From assembly GCA_026419785.1 (NCBI GenBank), contig JAODTK010005611.1, positions 276,001 to 340,000 on the forward strand: 64,000 bases of DNA, given 5' to 3'. A model generated the notes under the pieces. It saw nothing but the letters and a program-made list of their open reading frames with translations, made no database searches and was not told the origin of the DNA. Positions 33,411 to 46,496 of the stretch are shown here, in pieces. The position numbers were made by a program, and so were the translations under genes. How positions within the stretch are numbered: position 1 is the stretch's first letter; every line of letters begins with the position of its first letter. This DNA comes from Sclerodactyla briareus. Its lineage: Eukaryota; Echinodermata; Holothuroidea; Dendrochirotida; Sclerodactylidae.

Positions 33411-34855
33411 TACGGCTTATCGCTTTGTTTAGCTCTACTGAAATACATGATCATTGATGAGTTTTTCTCCCACAAGATATCCACGTTCATATTAATATGG
33501 ACTTCAAATCACGAAATTCGAACACGGTTCCCTTGGCGAATATAAATTTTTACACAACTGACTTCGACCTCAGAACACCTTTCTTCTCCTACATGCACCA
33601 ATAGTTGGATCGTTGGATCACCTCTGGTTGAAACTGAAATGGATTAATCTCTTCGATACATGTAAACAAAACTAGTTTCAGAGGAATCAAACACACGGTT
33701 GTTTCCGAAATTGACAATTGAAAGTTTGCCTCCGAACCCCCGAACACACAAAAATGGTTAGAGTGACACCGTTAGAAACCAACATAGGTATGAGAACATA
33801 AGTACATAAGAACATGAGGATCGACGCTCATATACTACTCACCGTGTTAACCAAATAAATTAAATAAGCTATGTAGCTCCTCCCCTTATTGAATTTCTCA
33901 CGACCCCACAATATATTGCCCAGTGTTTTAGCATACAATGAAATGTCCTGTTACCAGACACGTTTATTGAACACGTTCGAGAACAAACGCCAGTCAAAAA
34001 CTCTTGGTAGTGCGGACGGCAAAATTCCCCCGGCGAATACACTGTATGTTCTCCACCATTACACATTTATTGACCTTCACTGACATATGTCATAACATTA
34101 GAATGACTTTGGTAATGTCTACCATGTACATTGGCCTAATATTTGCTATGGTGCCAAGCCACAAATATATGTATCCAGCATAACTCATTCCTAGGCCTGT
34201 ATATTTGCTATATGTACCCAACACAATTTGTATGTGTACTCAACACAATCATTCCTAGGCCGGTAGGGGGGGGGCCCCCCCGTGAAGGATGGAAACACTC
34301 TCGGAACCGCCTGTGAATCCCCCATTGCCTCAGTTCATTCCACCATGGATGTAGTTCCACACGGGGCTACAGTCCAGCCAGCACATACCTACCCAGAGCC
34401 TAAATAATGAGAAGGTGATGACAGATTTTCCCACGGAGATTGTGTACCTGCCGCCTGCTCTGCAGAGATAGGAATGAAATGATAAAATCCTCTCTCACGG
34501 AGTGCTCAATGGGAATGACTGTGGGGAAGACTAATTGGGGTAAGTTAATTGGATTTGAATAAAATTTATGCACACTATGCAAACAAAAATATATCTCAGC
34601 CAGCGGTGGCTTCATCCCCCCACCAGTTGTTTAAAACCCTGATTGCATGTATCGTTCAGAAGTTATGAGTGAATGTGATGAAAAATCGGACGAACGAACG
34701 AGCGGAGAACCATGATGATTTGTAGAGCTGCTTACCCGCAGCTAAAATACCTTATTTGTTGAGGTAACAGTATTTCAATATTGGGCTTCTTTCCCCAGTC
34801 TAATTAACACTTGAGCACCCTTTATACTGTCATACGAAGGCGTATCATGTACATA
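33411..34855. other. No recognised gene
   Basis: AT-rich, with a G/C run near 34265-34281. Short unrecognised open frames only. Confidence 0.35.
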
Positions 34856-35704
34856 CAGGGGCGGCACCTGGGTTTTACGATAGGGGGGGGGGGCAGATTT
34901 GGCATGGATGTCTGACATGGGGGAGGGGTCTAAGGGGAGGGGGTGTCCGATTTTTTGAGTCATTAATACTCTTAGATGCAAAATGGTGCCACATTTGATA
35001 CACTTTGTAAGCGTATCTACGTCAACGAGTTTTGACAAAATCCATAAATTCCGGGAAAAAAAATTAAAATGCATGACAATTTTTCCAGGCATGGTCATAT
35101 GTCATTCGATACACCTGAAAAAAAAATAAACCCGATGAAAACGTACCTACGTTCTGTACAGGTAGGCAGGCTTACTTTTTTAGAAAAAAATGCATGTATT
35201 GTATGCTAAAGATGGTGGTAAAAAAATAAAATCAAAATGACCATTGTTAGTTAATTTTTCTGTAATTCTAAATAGAATCACTCTAGGAAAAGCAATTAGA
35301 AGCAGTCTCGATCAAAATATCCACATTATGTCAATCTGCAAAAACTGATATTTTACTCCTTCAGCCGTACACTCTGAAAAATGCTGCGAAGTTTGCAAGT
35401 TAACATTGAGTCCTCTCACCTAATGTCAACAAACGGTTGGCTCATAATGACCACAGTGTTCTCAAAAAGTAAACATACGCTACTGTGCTAACGCTATATC
35501 ACAGCAACAGTTTGATCCTCGATTTGGTCTCGATTGAACGAATAGTAAAATAACCTAGAGTTGGATACGTTTTGACCTTCACCGCCCACCCGACGAAAAC
35601 GTGGGCATTAAAACTTCATTCTGTCGATTTTATTTTTTTCGGCCCCAAATTCATAGGGGGGAAGCCGCCCTCCCTGCCCCCCGTTCCCTATGGCGCCGCC
35701 CCTG
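34856..35704. mobile_element. Non-autonomous hAT-like element, copy 1
   Basis: Starts CAGGGGCGGCACC and ends GGCGCCGCCCCTG, an inverted pair typical of hAT termini (CAGGGGCG). Flanks GTACATAC and GTACTACA look like an 8-bp target duplication changed by one indel. Internal sequence matches 55425-56328 in the same orientation: GTCTGACATGGGGGAGGGGTCTAA, AAATGGTGCCACATTTG, GCATGTATTGTATGCTAAAG. No transposase frame is present. G and C runs beside both termini vary in length. Confidence 0.7.
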
Positions 35705-36440
35705 GTACTACAGTCGTGTATATGGCAGGGGAATGGGTGGATTGTGCCCCCCTGACAGGTTTCACTGGGGGGAAAATACCCTGAAATACCGGGGGGTAGG
35801 TGCAGGCCGAACATCCCTGTTTGATACACGGTTCCCAACAAGAGCGGTACAGTAAGACACCCTCACCCTCACCCCCATCACGACAGGTCTCTGCACACAA
35901 TTTGCAAACAATTGAGTATGAGCTGAGTTGGGCTTACTACATAGTTGAAATTTTCATTTTCGATGTCTCCAAAACCTGTTTTTGTTTAAGAAAAAAATCA
36001 ACATTATAATTAGACGAGAGAACTATTTTCCAACATCTGGGTTCAAATGAACAGAATGACCCGTATTTACCTAACCCCTCGAAAAGACAATACGGTTGTC
36101 ATCGTGGAAAATCCTCTAAATCAGAACAATACTGGCATAACTGCTATACTTTAAATTGCCGACTCCTCTACCGTTGCCTCTACCCCCCCCCCCTCCCCTT
36201 TGATGTTTCTGTGGTCAGGTCCAAAGCTATCTGAGGTCAACAGAGTGACATAGATGTCCCTGAAACAGCTTATCAACCAATACCGACCCAACAACGAGGG
36301 GTCATTGGATTCTACGGTGCAAATTTGGCAATATCCATTGGTTTTAACCCATATGACTTTTGTATGTACTGCTACATCCCACTATTGCATAATGTACCCC
36401 ATGACATTTAAGGTTGGCCTACGTGAACGAAACTGTGCCG
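35705..36440. other. No recognised gene
   Basis: Short open frames on both strands, none recognised; a C run near 36186. Confidence 0.3.
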
Positions 36441-36570
36441 GATGTTGACTTCATTGTTCCTGACCAATGCAGGGCCTTTTGGACGTCACCGGAGGTCAAA
36501 TTTGCCTACTTTTTGTGATTTCCAATCTTTGTCATAATTGAATAACACTTCAGTCGGTGAATGGTGAGTA
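36440..36570 (+). mobile_element. Helitron-like core fragment
   Basis: GACGTCACCGGAGGTCAAATTTGCC followed by TTTTGTGATTTCCAATCTTTGTC resembles one core unit of the Helitron-like family. Isolated, without termini. Confidence 0.4.
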
Positions 36571-37269
36571 ATTTGTGTTCTTTCTGCACAAAAGTAGTAG
36601 AAGGGAGGGCAATGAAGGGAAAGGATAATATTTCTCGGAGCTTGCGGCTCTTCACAACCCCCGTCACAAGGACTGATCTACTCCTGGCCCTTCCCTAATT
36701 GTTTTCTTCCTCGAGTCCTTTGGATTGTTCGGGAGAGGGAAGCACTTGCCATTGACAGATTCTGAGAGGGGGTCAGGTGTGATTGACTTCCCAACACAGT
36801 TATGCATCCCCTAGGGCCTCAATAGGAACTTCTGTAGTGAAAACTCTGTAACGGAAAGGTATTCTATAGAACATCCCACACCATCTAACCAGCTGGTTCT
36901 GCTGGGGTGTAGGTAGTCTTGCGTTAAGACGAATTTATTGTTTAGCTCTCTTAAAGCTGATTTTGTTTTTTTATCTGTCCACACAAAAGAATATGCAGCC
37001 CGACTAACGGAAATATCGTCTTGTCCAAATTACCAAAATGTTGCGGGTGATCATGTTAAAAGGATCATGTTTTGCCTTATGAAACTGCTAAACGGCACTC
37101 CTCGATGTCACGTGTGGTAACAGCTGTTAGGTTCCAACCTTCACGACATATTTTGAATGTCCGGAGCGGGGAGGGGGGGTTCCCTTCCCGTGATTTGCTT
37201 GCATCCAATTTGAAGCAGATTGCAATTGGACAAACGATGTAATAAACACCCATGAAAATTCCAGTCAGG

Positions 37270-39170
37270 TCCGGTTGAACTGGACCCAACTGGTACAGTT
37301 CAACTGGACCAACGGTCCAAGTTGAACTGGCCTGCTGGAATTTGGGTCCAGTTCACTGTGGGGACTTTCTAACAGGACTTTTCAACTTGACTGTCCACAT
37401 TTTCCTCTGAATGGAGCCGCATGTCATTTCCGAATTCAGAAATCCTTTTCCTACAATTGCTCCAATAAAGCAAGCTGAAAGTGCACAAACGTGAGATTCA
37501 TAAGCATCCAGGAATAGATGGCTATATACTAGCTAGCTTTAGAGGAATAAGCCAAAATATTACTGTTTGTAACATTAAGTAATAGGCACTGCATGGATTT
37601 AAATATATTGAATGGACGAAATCGTTTGAAATACATATTGGAAAGTAAACCTCCTTCCAACTACTTGCATGTGTTATTATTGACCTTTCATGGTCTATAA
37701 TTACAATATTCTTGATGAAAACATTACATACGCATGTCAGTGTTTCACAAAATACCTTAAAGCAATGGTAATATGCAAATGAGATTGGTCCTAGGACGCA
37801 CTGGACCGTTCCCACTGATTTCTCTGGACCCGTTTCAACTTGACTTTCTCTGGACCAGTTCAACTGGACTTCTCTGGACCAGTTCAACTGGACTTCTCTG
37901 GACCAGTTCAACTGGACTTCTCTGGACCAGTTCAACTGGACTTCTCTGGACCAGTTCAACTGGATTTTACTGGACCATTTCAACTGGACTTCTCTGGACC
38001 AGTTCAACTGGACTTCTCTGGACCAGTTCAACTGTGAACTATATTGGAAGACATGCCTACTGGACTTACTGGACCGAGTTCAATCTACTGGACGTTACAG
38101 GACCGGTTTAAACCAATCAAACATAACTCTCTAGACCAGCTCATTTCCACATCACTGACCAGTTCAACAGGACTAAATTTAATGGACCGGTTTGACAGTT
38201 TTCAAACGGACCAGAAATACCCAGGACAGTTCCACTAGCGAATCAGGTGGGGGTAACACCGTAACAGGGGCATGCCCCACCCCCTCCTCACCTTCATCTT
38301 GGTCCCACGATTTAGTTTATCCTAAAAATGGACCATCCGGACTACTGGACTGACTAGTTAGTTCATAAGGACTACTGAAACAGTTCAACAGGACTAATTT
38401 AATGGACCGGTTGACAGTTTAACGGAACAGAAATACCCAGGACAGTTCCACTAGCGAATCAGGTGGGGGTAACACCGTAACAGGGGCATGCCCCACCCCC
38501 TCCTCACCTTCATCTTGGTCCCACGATTTAGTTTATCCTAAAAATGGACCATCCGGACTACTGGACTGACTAGTTAGTTCATAAGGACTACTGAAACAGT
38601 TCAACAGGACTACTGAACTAGATCAACAGGATTACCGGACCAGTTCAATGGGACTTTATTAGACGCAGTTCAGCCATACAGTCCCCAGGACCGTGTTTGA
38701 CTGGACATTACTTGAACCATGCAGCCTAATGGAACACTTAATCCGCTATGTGTCAACATATCAGCCTGTGAGTTCAGCCGAACTGTGATTATAAGCTATA
38801 GTATAAACTCCCTCAGCAGTGCACAATAATATGAAGGTCCTATTTTTTTTGGGGGGGGGGGGGGCTATCCAGCAAAGTCGATTAGCGACTTTATCGTAGT
38901 CCATTTTTGGAAGTGCCTTTCCAGCTTGGATAGTCCAGTGATAACCAAATTGAGTCGCACTTGTCAGTTGGATATCTGTTAAGATCCATGAGTCCTTTAG
39001 GTCCCATATTAAGTCCACTTCAGTCCTGGTAGCTTTTATACTCCTCAGCGCTGTTTTTTGAAGACAAAGTCCAGTTGAAACCAACTGGGTCGCAGTTTGA
39101 ATCGCAGTTGTGTCCACTTGGGTCCAGTTACGTTCCAGTACAAAATTTCAACTGGAACTCAACTGAATTT
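37270..39170 (+). repeat. Domain of GGACCAGTTCAACT-type minisatellite
   Basis: The central array (about 37848-38036) has near-perfect 24-bp units containing the odd palindrome CCAGTTCAACTGG and TTCTCT. Diverged units extend outward on both sides to about 37270 and 39170, mixed with unique sequence. Because 24 is a multiple of three, both strands read as octapeptide repeats (SGPVQLDF plus, NWSREVQL minus). Confidence 0.9.
38161..38597 (+). repeat. Recent 216-bp tandem duplication
   Basis: Units 38161-38381 and 38382-38597 are almost identical. The last 160 bases appear identical, while the first 60 differ by several indels. A third unit starts at 38598 and diverges after AGTTCAACAGGACTA. The period of 216 is nine times the local 24-bp unit. 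Confidence 0.9.
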
Positions 39171-40573
39171 TCAGCTGGGTTTGACAACACCCAGGGTATG
39201 TGTGCGCGTGATGGCGCACTTGCAGAAATTGCAGAAAATGAGTGGGTACATAGTGCAGCAGGTCATCGAGAATAGCAGTATCATCGTCCTTAACACAAGA
39301 CTAAGGGTGTATGGGACTCAGCATCTCCCACCTCCCTTGAACTACCCGATATGTGCTTTAATCATAGCGCATTTTGACTTTGGCATACAGCCACAAGACT
39401 TAGATGGACTAGAAGATCGGCTCTGTAACTTATGCAAGCCAATTGAACGCGCAGTGAATGCTGGGAAGTGCACCCAAAAGATCGAAGCCTGCAGCAATTA
39501 CAATTGACTATGTGCGTTAGGCAACGACGGTCAATTTCTTCATCGTTATTTCGGGCAACTCGTAGTAAATAGAAAATAACTTCTGCTTGAAAACATATGA
39601 AAAAAATACCCGAAGAATACAATAGTAAGCTTTTTGACTGGCGAAATATTCGGAGTGAAATTATTTAACTGACAAAAACCAGTTGCGCGATATGGGCACT
39701 ACATACCAAGTACGGCAATGAGTCTGTAAGTAGCCTAGGCCTCACTAGCCCAAGGCGTATGTGCATCTGCCTGACTGTGCTACGCGAAAGACGAACTCAG
39801 GTGGTAAACGATAAATCGTCAACCGGTGACTGAGAAAACTTTTGCATGATTGGAGTCGAAACAGTACGAGCCTAGCTGCTTCAGCTAAACTGTCAGAAAC
39901 AAACGTGACCTGGTACAGAAAATGCGGTGGGTTTGAGTTTCCGCCGGTAAGCCTTATAGTTTAGTGCAAGCTATAGCCTATCAGTTGACCAGATAGCGGC
40001 TGTCTACAAGATAATACAGTAGGCCGATATGTATCAGCCTGATTAGGCTAATTTAAGGATTAAGGTGGACTGATCAAACTTCAAATGATGTTGTTCAGCT
40101 GAGTAAAATATTACCACAGAAAAATGTGTTTCAAGAATTGCTCGCCTCCACACAAGGCCTTCCTCATGCTCGCACGCACTTGCATCAGCCATCTTTCACA
40201 TGCCACATGTTTAACTGTACTTGAGGAGACTGCAGCCAAAGGGTTTTTTGAATGACCTCTATGGAACCATGTTTGACTGTGCTGCGATTTTTACCATATT
40301 TTTGCTTCAATCAAGACACTGTCATCATTTTACATTAAAATCCAAATGATGCATCACCTGGCTAACTTCATGCAACAGAAAAATCACGGATCAAAGGTGA
40401 GGGAAGGAAAATCAAATCAAATCCGCAAAATTCGTGGCTGTTCAAACATAGTGAATCACAAGGTATAGCATGTTGTCAAATTATGTCTAACATTCAGCAA
40501 TTATGAACAGATTCTGGCTTGAATGTAGATGTATAATTTCGAGCAGAACAACCTTTTTTTTAAACCTCATGCA
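39171..40573. other. No recognised gene
   Basis: A plus frame at 39097-39507 ends in a cysteine-rich stretch (LCNLCKPIERAVNAGKC) that I do not recognise. Otherwise nothing. Confidence 0.3.
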
Positions 40574-40758
<185 letters not shown>

Positions 40759-42230
40759 ATACCACTACTCAAGTTGTTGTAGATTTTATTTAAGAATAAT
40801 TATACTATTTATTAATCAGTAATTTGAATATGTTTGAAACTTAGGAATTTTGTTATGAAGATGGGATAGGGTTGATATTAATAATTTTATCAAGAACATG
40901 ATTACTGAGGACTTTAATGTGTTAGCCCATGGTTATGTGATATGGGTATATGTATGGGTATGATATAGACTATAAAGCTATAAACCCTTTGGTTTTTTTG
41001 CAAGGAAATTGACTATTTCCCGTTTTGGCGTATTCAGGGAAACCATTAAAAAAAAAGACTTTTTGTTCAGGAAAAGGATTCACCCAAAGGACCTGCAAAG
41101 TATCAATAGATTTGCTGATAAAAATCCACGATTATTATTTTAAACCTCTACTTAGTCCTCTCTTTAACATCTATTAATGTAAATTAATAATTCTAGACGA
41201 ACCTCTAAGTTCTCCCATAGCTAATTTCCCCACTGTATAATTCATGCAGTGAAATGTCCAACCAAATGGTTTCTCGTAGTGGTCATTATAGGCACTGTAC
41301 CAATCACTATGCTAATCCTATTTCTTCAATATGTATACATGCAGTCTCTAGGGATATTTGTTAATCTCATCTCTAAGAAAGATGGTAAAATACACTGTAC
41401 CATAAATCAAAACAGTGTATAATTTATTGTATTTCCTGTATTATAATCCAGAAAGTGTGTTGTGTTATCTAATATCTAATCAACCTAATATAAAAAGGAT
41501 CACTCACATGCTGCAAAAAGCAGTCATTCCTGTTTTAGGGTTTTCTAGAGGCCTTTGACCCCCAGACACTGCTCACAAAGTCCTTAAAATTGCAGTGAAA
41601 TGCTCCCATAGTTCAGACAAGTGAGTAATATATCAAAGAGGTAGGTAAATTAACATTTTACGGACTGATCAAAGGAGTAAGAGAAGGGAGCAAGAAGAGG
41701 TCCTAACTAAGAAGGGCTTGAAAAACATGGTACAGGCCTTTACAAACAATTATGCTTAACCCACTCTGCTCCAGTTTTGATTAGATTAATGTTGTGGATT
41801 TTTTGGCATATGTATAGCCTTTTACTGGGCCAGCTGGCCCCTTGCAGCTGTGTTCAGACATTTCATTCAGACTGATTATATCACTTTATAGGCAGACAAG
41901 CGCGACATGAAAACAATGCATTCGTTTTATCTCGCCTCAAAGTAATTGAGGGACAACCTATGATGTTGTACAGCAGTGGATGGCCCACTGAGGATAATGC
42001 CCACCTCCCAGCGAATTAGTCCACTAGACTATACTGACCAAAGAAATGAAATTAAAAATATTTTATGCATAATCATTTACAGGCCATTGCCTGTACCCAC
42101 CACTATTAGAATGTATGGTGTTCAGATGGGACTCACAATTTTTGTTTGTTGCAGCCAATAAACTGACTGAATTACAATCAATTGATCAATCTTCCCCAAT
42201 TTACATTCGAATGATTTAGCTTCGGAGTAT
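40759..42230. other. No recognised gene
   Basis: AT-rich intergenic or intronic sequence without recognised repeats. Confidence 0.35.
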
Positions 42231-42333
42231 ATTCGCAGCTGACAATTATTAGTGCAGCATCAGGGTTCGCCCCCTGCTGGGCCTGGATAGGATGACCTCT
42301 GCTCGGGAAGTATACTATTTAAAGAAAAAAACA
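42231..42333 (+). mobile_element. SINE 3' end, 5' truncated
   Basis: GCAGCTGACAATTATTAGTG, CCCTGCTGGGCCTGGATAGG and CTCTGCTCGGGAAGTATA match 14999-15091, ending in an A-rich tail (AAAGAAAAAA). 5' truncation is typical of retroposition. Confidence 0.6.
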
Positions 42334-42339
42334 TCAGGC

Positions 42340-44150
42340 ACTCAGACCGCCAGAAGGAAGACCAAAGGACTGAAAATCCTGAAAACCTCAAAACAAGACC
42401 CTCTAAAGGTAGTGTAAGACGAGAAGATCCTCAAAGCAGCGGCGGCGGCGCATCATGGAGTTTGCCCCCGATGGAGGGTCCAGAGTTCCTGCATGCAGCA
42501 CGTGATGCCCTAAAAACACTTTCATACCTCACTTATGGCATGTCCCCTGCATGACATCAACAGCTTTTTGGCCTGTTAATTTCCCCTGTTAATTTCATTT
42601 TGCTTGTGGTTTTAAAATGTACTACCTCATCAGCAATTCATGAAATGTAGATAGAGTAGGTGGGGTGGGGGAAATGAAGAGGTATATCCAAGTGATATTG
42701 GGGTGTCGCAGTCTCTGTAAGCGACCTCCTTTGCCGCACCAGCAGCCGCACTCCTGTAGGTGGCCGCTGCTCTGCTTCAAGTTTTCGTTTTGTATTTTTT
42801 TGTGTTAAGAGGCCTACTTCCTTTTTGAACGCACCCGTGGAGTAGACTAAAGACATAGCTGCATTTTCATCGTTCCGCCCCCAGGACTTACTTTTGACTC
42901 TGGGTATTAATCTGCAGTTCATCCCATGTGGTCTATGAATTTGTTTTTGTCTCTGCCAGGTTCTAGAACCATTTGTCAAATCAAGCTTCCATATGGTGTG
43001 CAATACTTCTTCACCAAGCCAGTGCCACTGACTTGAATATTGTCTGTGCTAGGTAATTGTGCTAACCTAGATGCAAAAGAGTTTGGTCATGTCTGACATG
43101 TCATATCATTCACCTAAGGTCGTCGAGTATGCCTGCCTATGTAGTTCTTCGCATCGGGCCACACATGGCAAGCTACGTAGGCCTCACGCTAAGCCTAGAT
43201 GTATGCTCCAGTACTACTCTTGTTTTGACCTGTATCAGTGTGGAAGGGGTAGACCCACCAGATTGTCCTACATTTGTTTTTCCCCCCCCCCCCCTGCAAT
43301 TCTGAACAGGGCACAATTGCGGGGGACTATCCACAAAATCTCCCCGAATAATAAATTCTTCACAGAAAATCGATCTCGGAATCGTATAGGCACCACCTCC
43401 TCAATATTTTGTAATTTAGCTGCAAAATTGGCGTATCACTGCTGGCTATCGAAAACTCGTTGGTTGACGACTGTGCATTGTCCCATTTGCGCGAACCGTT
43501 TTTTCATTTTTGGTGCATTTCCCAGTTATGCTCCGCGCTGTTCCATTGTGCCTGCAAATTGTTGCACGGTAAATATGGGCGAAGTTACGTCTACGTATTA
43601 AGTCTGTGGATACACTGTTAACTATGCAGTTCTCCACCAGAAGATACGTACAAGTATTTAGGGAATAGCATCAAGAATGGTGGCACTATGCAGTAGTTGT
43701 AGTTCGACTATATCGAAAGTTTAAGTACACCGCCAGGATCTAATAAGGGTAATACAAGTTTTCTGTTTTGGCCTTTATTAGCCATAGCTATCAGTTGGCA
43801 CGTAATCCCACACAGTTTCGTTTCTGTTATTGTTATTAGTTCCCAGTGTGACCTCGATATTCTAATTGGCTAGTGGTGCCGACAGCATGCTCAACTGTGG
43901 TTGTTATTAGCTCTCTTGTCAATGCATTTCGGACAAAGTGGGGGGTCCGGTACGTCGTTCTCATTAATTGGAAGTGACCCAAAGTATCCCTTTCGGACGG
44001 ATGTAACAATAAGATGATCCGTTAATTTGATATCAAACCGTTTTTTTATGGTCAACTGGCGAAAACAACAGCGAGAACAAGCGGACACCATAACTTTGCA
44101 TATTCCGAAGCTCGGTCACACTCCAACGATGATTTTTTTTTTTATATATA
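42340..44150. other. No recognised gene
   Basis: Two longer open frames, 42638-43003 (minus, 121 codons) and 43071-43601 (plus, 176 codons), match no family I know. The second has a poly-proline stretch caused by a C run and is probably spurious. Confidence 0.3.
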
Positions 44151-44204
44151 ATAGAGAGAGAGAGACACTGGATAGGTCGAAACCGGGAAGCGGTGAAAAA
44201 AGCT

Positions 44205-44275
44205 ATGGCTCCAACAAAATTCGAGCCGCGTACCTCAGTTTCGCGTGCAAGCGCCTACCAATTGAGCTATGAATA
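44205..44275 (-). other. tRNA-like sequence (tRNA pseudogene or SINE head)
   Basis: On the minus strand, CATAGCTCAATTGGTAGGCGC is a near-consensus D-arm/A box, followed by GCACGCGAAACTGAGG (anticodon-arm-like) and GCGGCTCGAATTTTG (B box-like), then a T run. The acceptor stem does not pair well, so a functional tRNA is unlikely. Confidence 0.5.
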
Positions 44276-44319
44276 ATTTTATTTATGGTCCTTAGTGACT
44301 TGAGCGCCTGCATTTGAAC

Positions 44320-44710
44320 ACGGTGACCATCGTATTTTTAGATGTCCCTTAAAAACTAGGTGGAGTTCAGGCACGTCTTTTAAAACTGGTTCAAGTCATT
44401 TTTAGATTAATAGATCTTTTAAGTTTTAATCACAGAACACATTTTTTCTGTTAACCAACTGCCTCTGCATCTGGTGTCCCCAAGGCTCGTTGTCCGGTCC
44501 TGAGCCTGTGCTTTAATAACTGCCTATGCCAGTACTATGGCTGAATATTCATAATGCACTCACCTATTTGTATATGTGTTATGCTGACGATCACTTTATA
44601 TCTGTCTTTTAGTTGTCATGATGAATCTATAGTTTTCTGATAAGCCGCTTGCCTTGCTGATGTTAAGATTTGGATGACTGAGAATGACTAAAAAATGAAT
44701 CGCACGAGGC
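44320..44710 (+). mobile_element. LINE reverse-transcriptase palm fragment
   Basis: Read plus across frames: NWFKSFL-D, RSFK, SASGVP-G, VLSLCFNN, then C-YADDH (near 44582) and VKIWMTEN-KMN. These are RT motifs 3-6 of non-LTR elements: SGVPQGSVLGP, the YADD catalytic box, and W(M)xxNxLKxN. Frameshifts and stops interrupt the copy. Confidence 0.75.
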
Positions 44711-46496
44711 CGACGGCTGGCTATTTAGCAAAAATACCACGCATCACTGTATAGGCCTACATAGAGACATTGTCACTGTCATTCCATATTGCACGTGTGG
44801 CGACGTTCCATTTCGCCGGCCATCCGTTTGTCATGGTGGCCGAAACGAGCAAGAATAATCTTTCGTGTACCCTATATTACCTATAGGCCTACGTCATAGT
44901 CGAGTAGGGGATGTGGGCTATTTGTTTTTTTTCTACACGTAGTTGAGCCCTGTTAGGGAAAAGCAAAGAAAGTACGATAGATGGGCCATAGGGTACAGAA
45001 ATCCAAAAATAAAAAAGATATGACCTGGGGGTACTTGAGTTGAGATTAGATTGGACTATGGAATAGAATACATTCCTTTCAAAACATATTGAGCATATAC
45101 ATGCTACAGGAATTTAAATGCGTTTGAGTGAGGTATTAAACACAGTATTACACCCTGTCCCTCTATCTTGTGCGTTGTGGCAGGAAGGGCGATCGTGTTC
45201 GTGTTGTCTTTATAGGTGTTGGCTACGCGAAAAAAAAAAAAAAAACTCTGAAAATATACATATACATTTCAAAACTATTACATCATATAGGCTGAGGATG
45301 GATTTATGAACATGCTTATCGTCTCAAAAGACCTGACCTGAGGAACAATGGGCGATGCCCCTCGTAGCGACGTCATGACGTGAAATGTCACACCGTATCT
45401 CAGAGTTGACAGGCTAAAGGTCAATGGTCATGAAAATATTACTGGACTTCTAGTACTTTTATTCATACTTTATGACAGCCGAAAATCCAGACCGAGTTTT
45501 AGTCGATTCGAGTGTACCGATCAGACACATAGCCTATTGCAAAATTTCACCTTGTGACATCATTGGGAGAACCGCAGGATAATACAAAGTCAATGTAAAA
45601 CATTCACTCTTGGAAAATATTGTACCAAACAAACTATGAATGGGATCTGAATAAAAAATTAAAAAAAAAAAATCTTTCAACAAAACATATTGAAGCCGAT
45701 CTCCATACTTTCTAAGTGGATATACCTTCTTTAGTCTTCTGTTATCATGGCACAGAAACGCATCCATTGTGTAAGGTAAATGGCGGGCCTTTGCATCCCC
45801 CCCCCCCCGAAGATTGGCTTAGATTCAGGCTCAAATTTCTCAAAAGTAAATTGGAATATCTCAACAATGTAACATGCTGGAACCTTCAAATTTGGGGGTT
45901 GGGATGTTGACACGTCATCTTTTCACCTGTGCTAGTGGAGCAAATTTGTTTAATGACCGTTGCCCTTTAATGTTCTATCAAATAGCACATCATAGTGACG
46001 ATATACCGTCTCGATTTTTCGTCGTGACTTCATGAAAAGGACAACGTCGCTTTTCGCCAGTTGCTCCCAGACGGTATTGCCTATTCGACGTTACTAAGTC
46101 ATAAGTATCATGTGCTAGGCCTATCATAAGTCCTGCCATACAGCGTAATAGTCAAGATGTGAAAACGATACACCGTTTCGTTTTCTCTTGTACGGGCAAG
46201 AAAAACACCGCATTTTTACTCTACCAGGAATTCTATGATTATCCATCCACGTGGGAAAATCATGACCGGTCCTCAATATACTCTGGTGTTGAAATCTCAC
46301 AAAGCGGCAGCAGTATTTTTTCTCGAGACCAACAATTTGATTGGCCACTTTCCCCTACTGACCCGAGGAAAAATAAGTCGCTCGCGATGAGGGGCACTGC
46401 AAAAAAAATATACCGGTATTATTCCCCTGAATCACCTCTACAAAGGGATTCAGCATATCGGAAATAGCCCCAAGTTCAAGCAGTAACTTGCGCGCG
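44711..46496. other. No recognised gene
   Basis: Scattered TAGGCCTA palindromes (44754, 44884, 46117) and homopolymers (A run 45231-45245, C run 45801-45810). Open frame 46159-46467 is unrecognised. Confidence 0.35.

Noticed and set aside
37848-38036. CRISPR array
   Set aside because: Units are contiguous with no unique spacers, and the genome is clearly animal.
37522-38111. Repetitive proteins NWSREVQL (minus) and SGPVQLDF (plus)
   Set aside because: Both come from the same 24-bp minisatellite, whose period is a multiple of three. Flanking parts of the frames show no coding character.
38761-39117. 118-codon minus-strand frame
   Set aside because: Overlaps diverged minisatellite units and a G run coding for poly-proline. 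No family recognised.
43071-43601. 176-codon plus-strand frame as a gene
   Set aside because: No recognisable domain; it includes a poly-proline stretch from a C homopolymer and several rare-looking residue runs. It could be chance, and I see no splice or promoter support.
44205-44275. Functional tRNA gene
   Set aside because: A- and B-box-like segments are present but the acceptor stem does not pair and the T-arm is imperfect.
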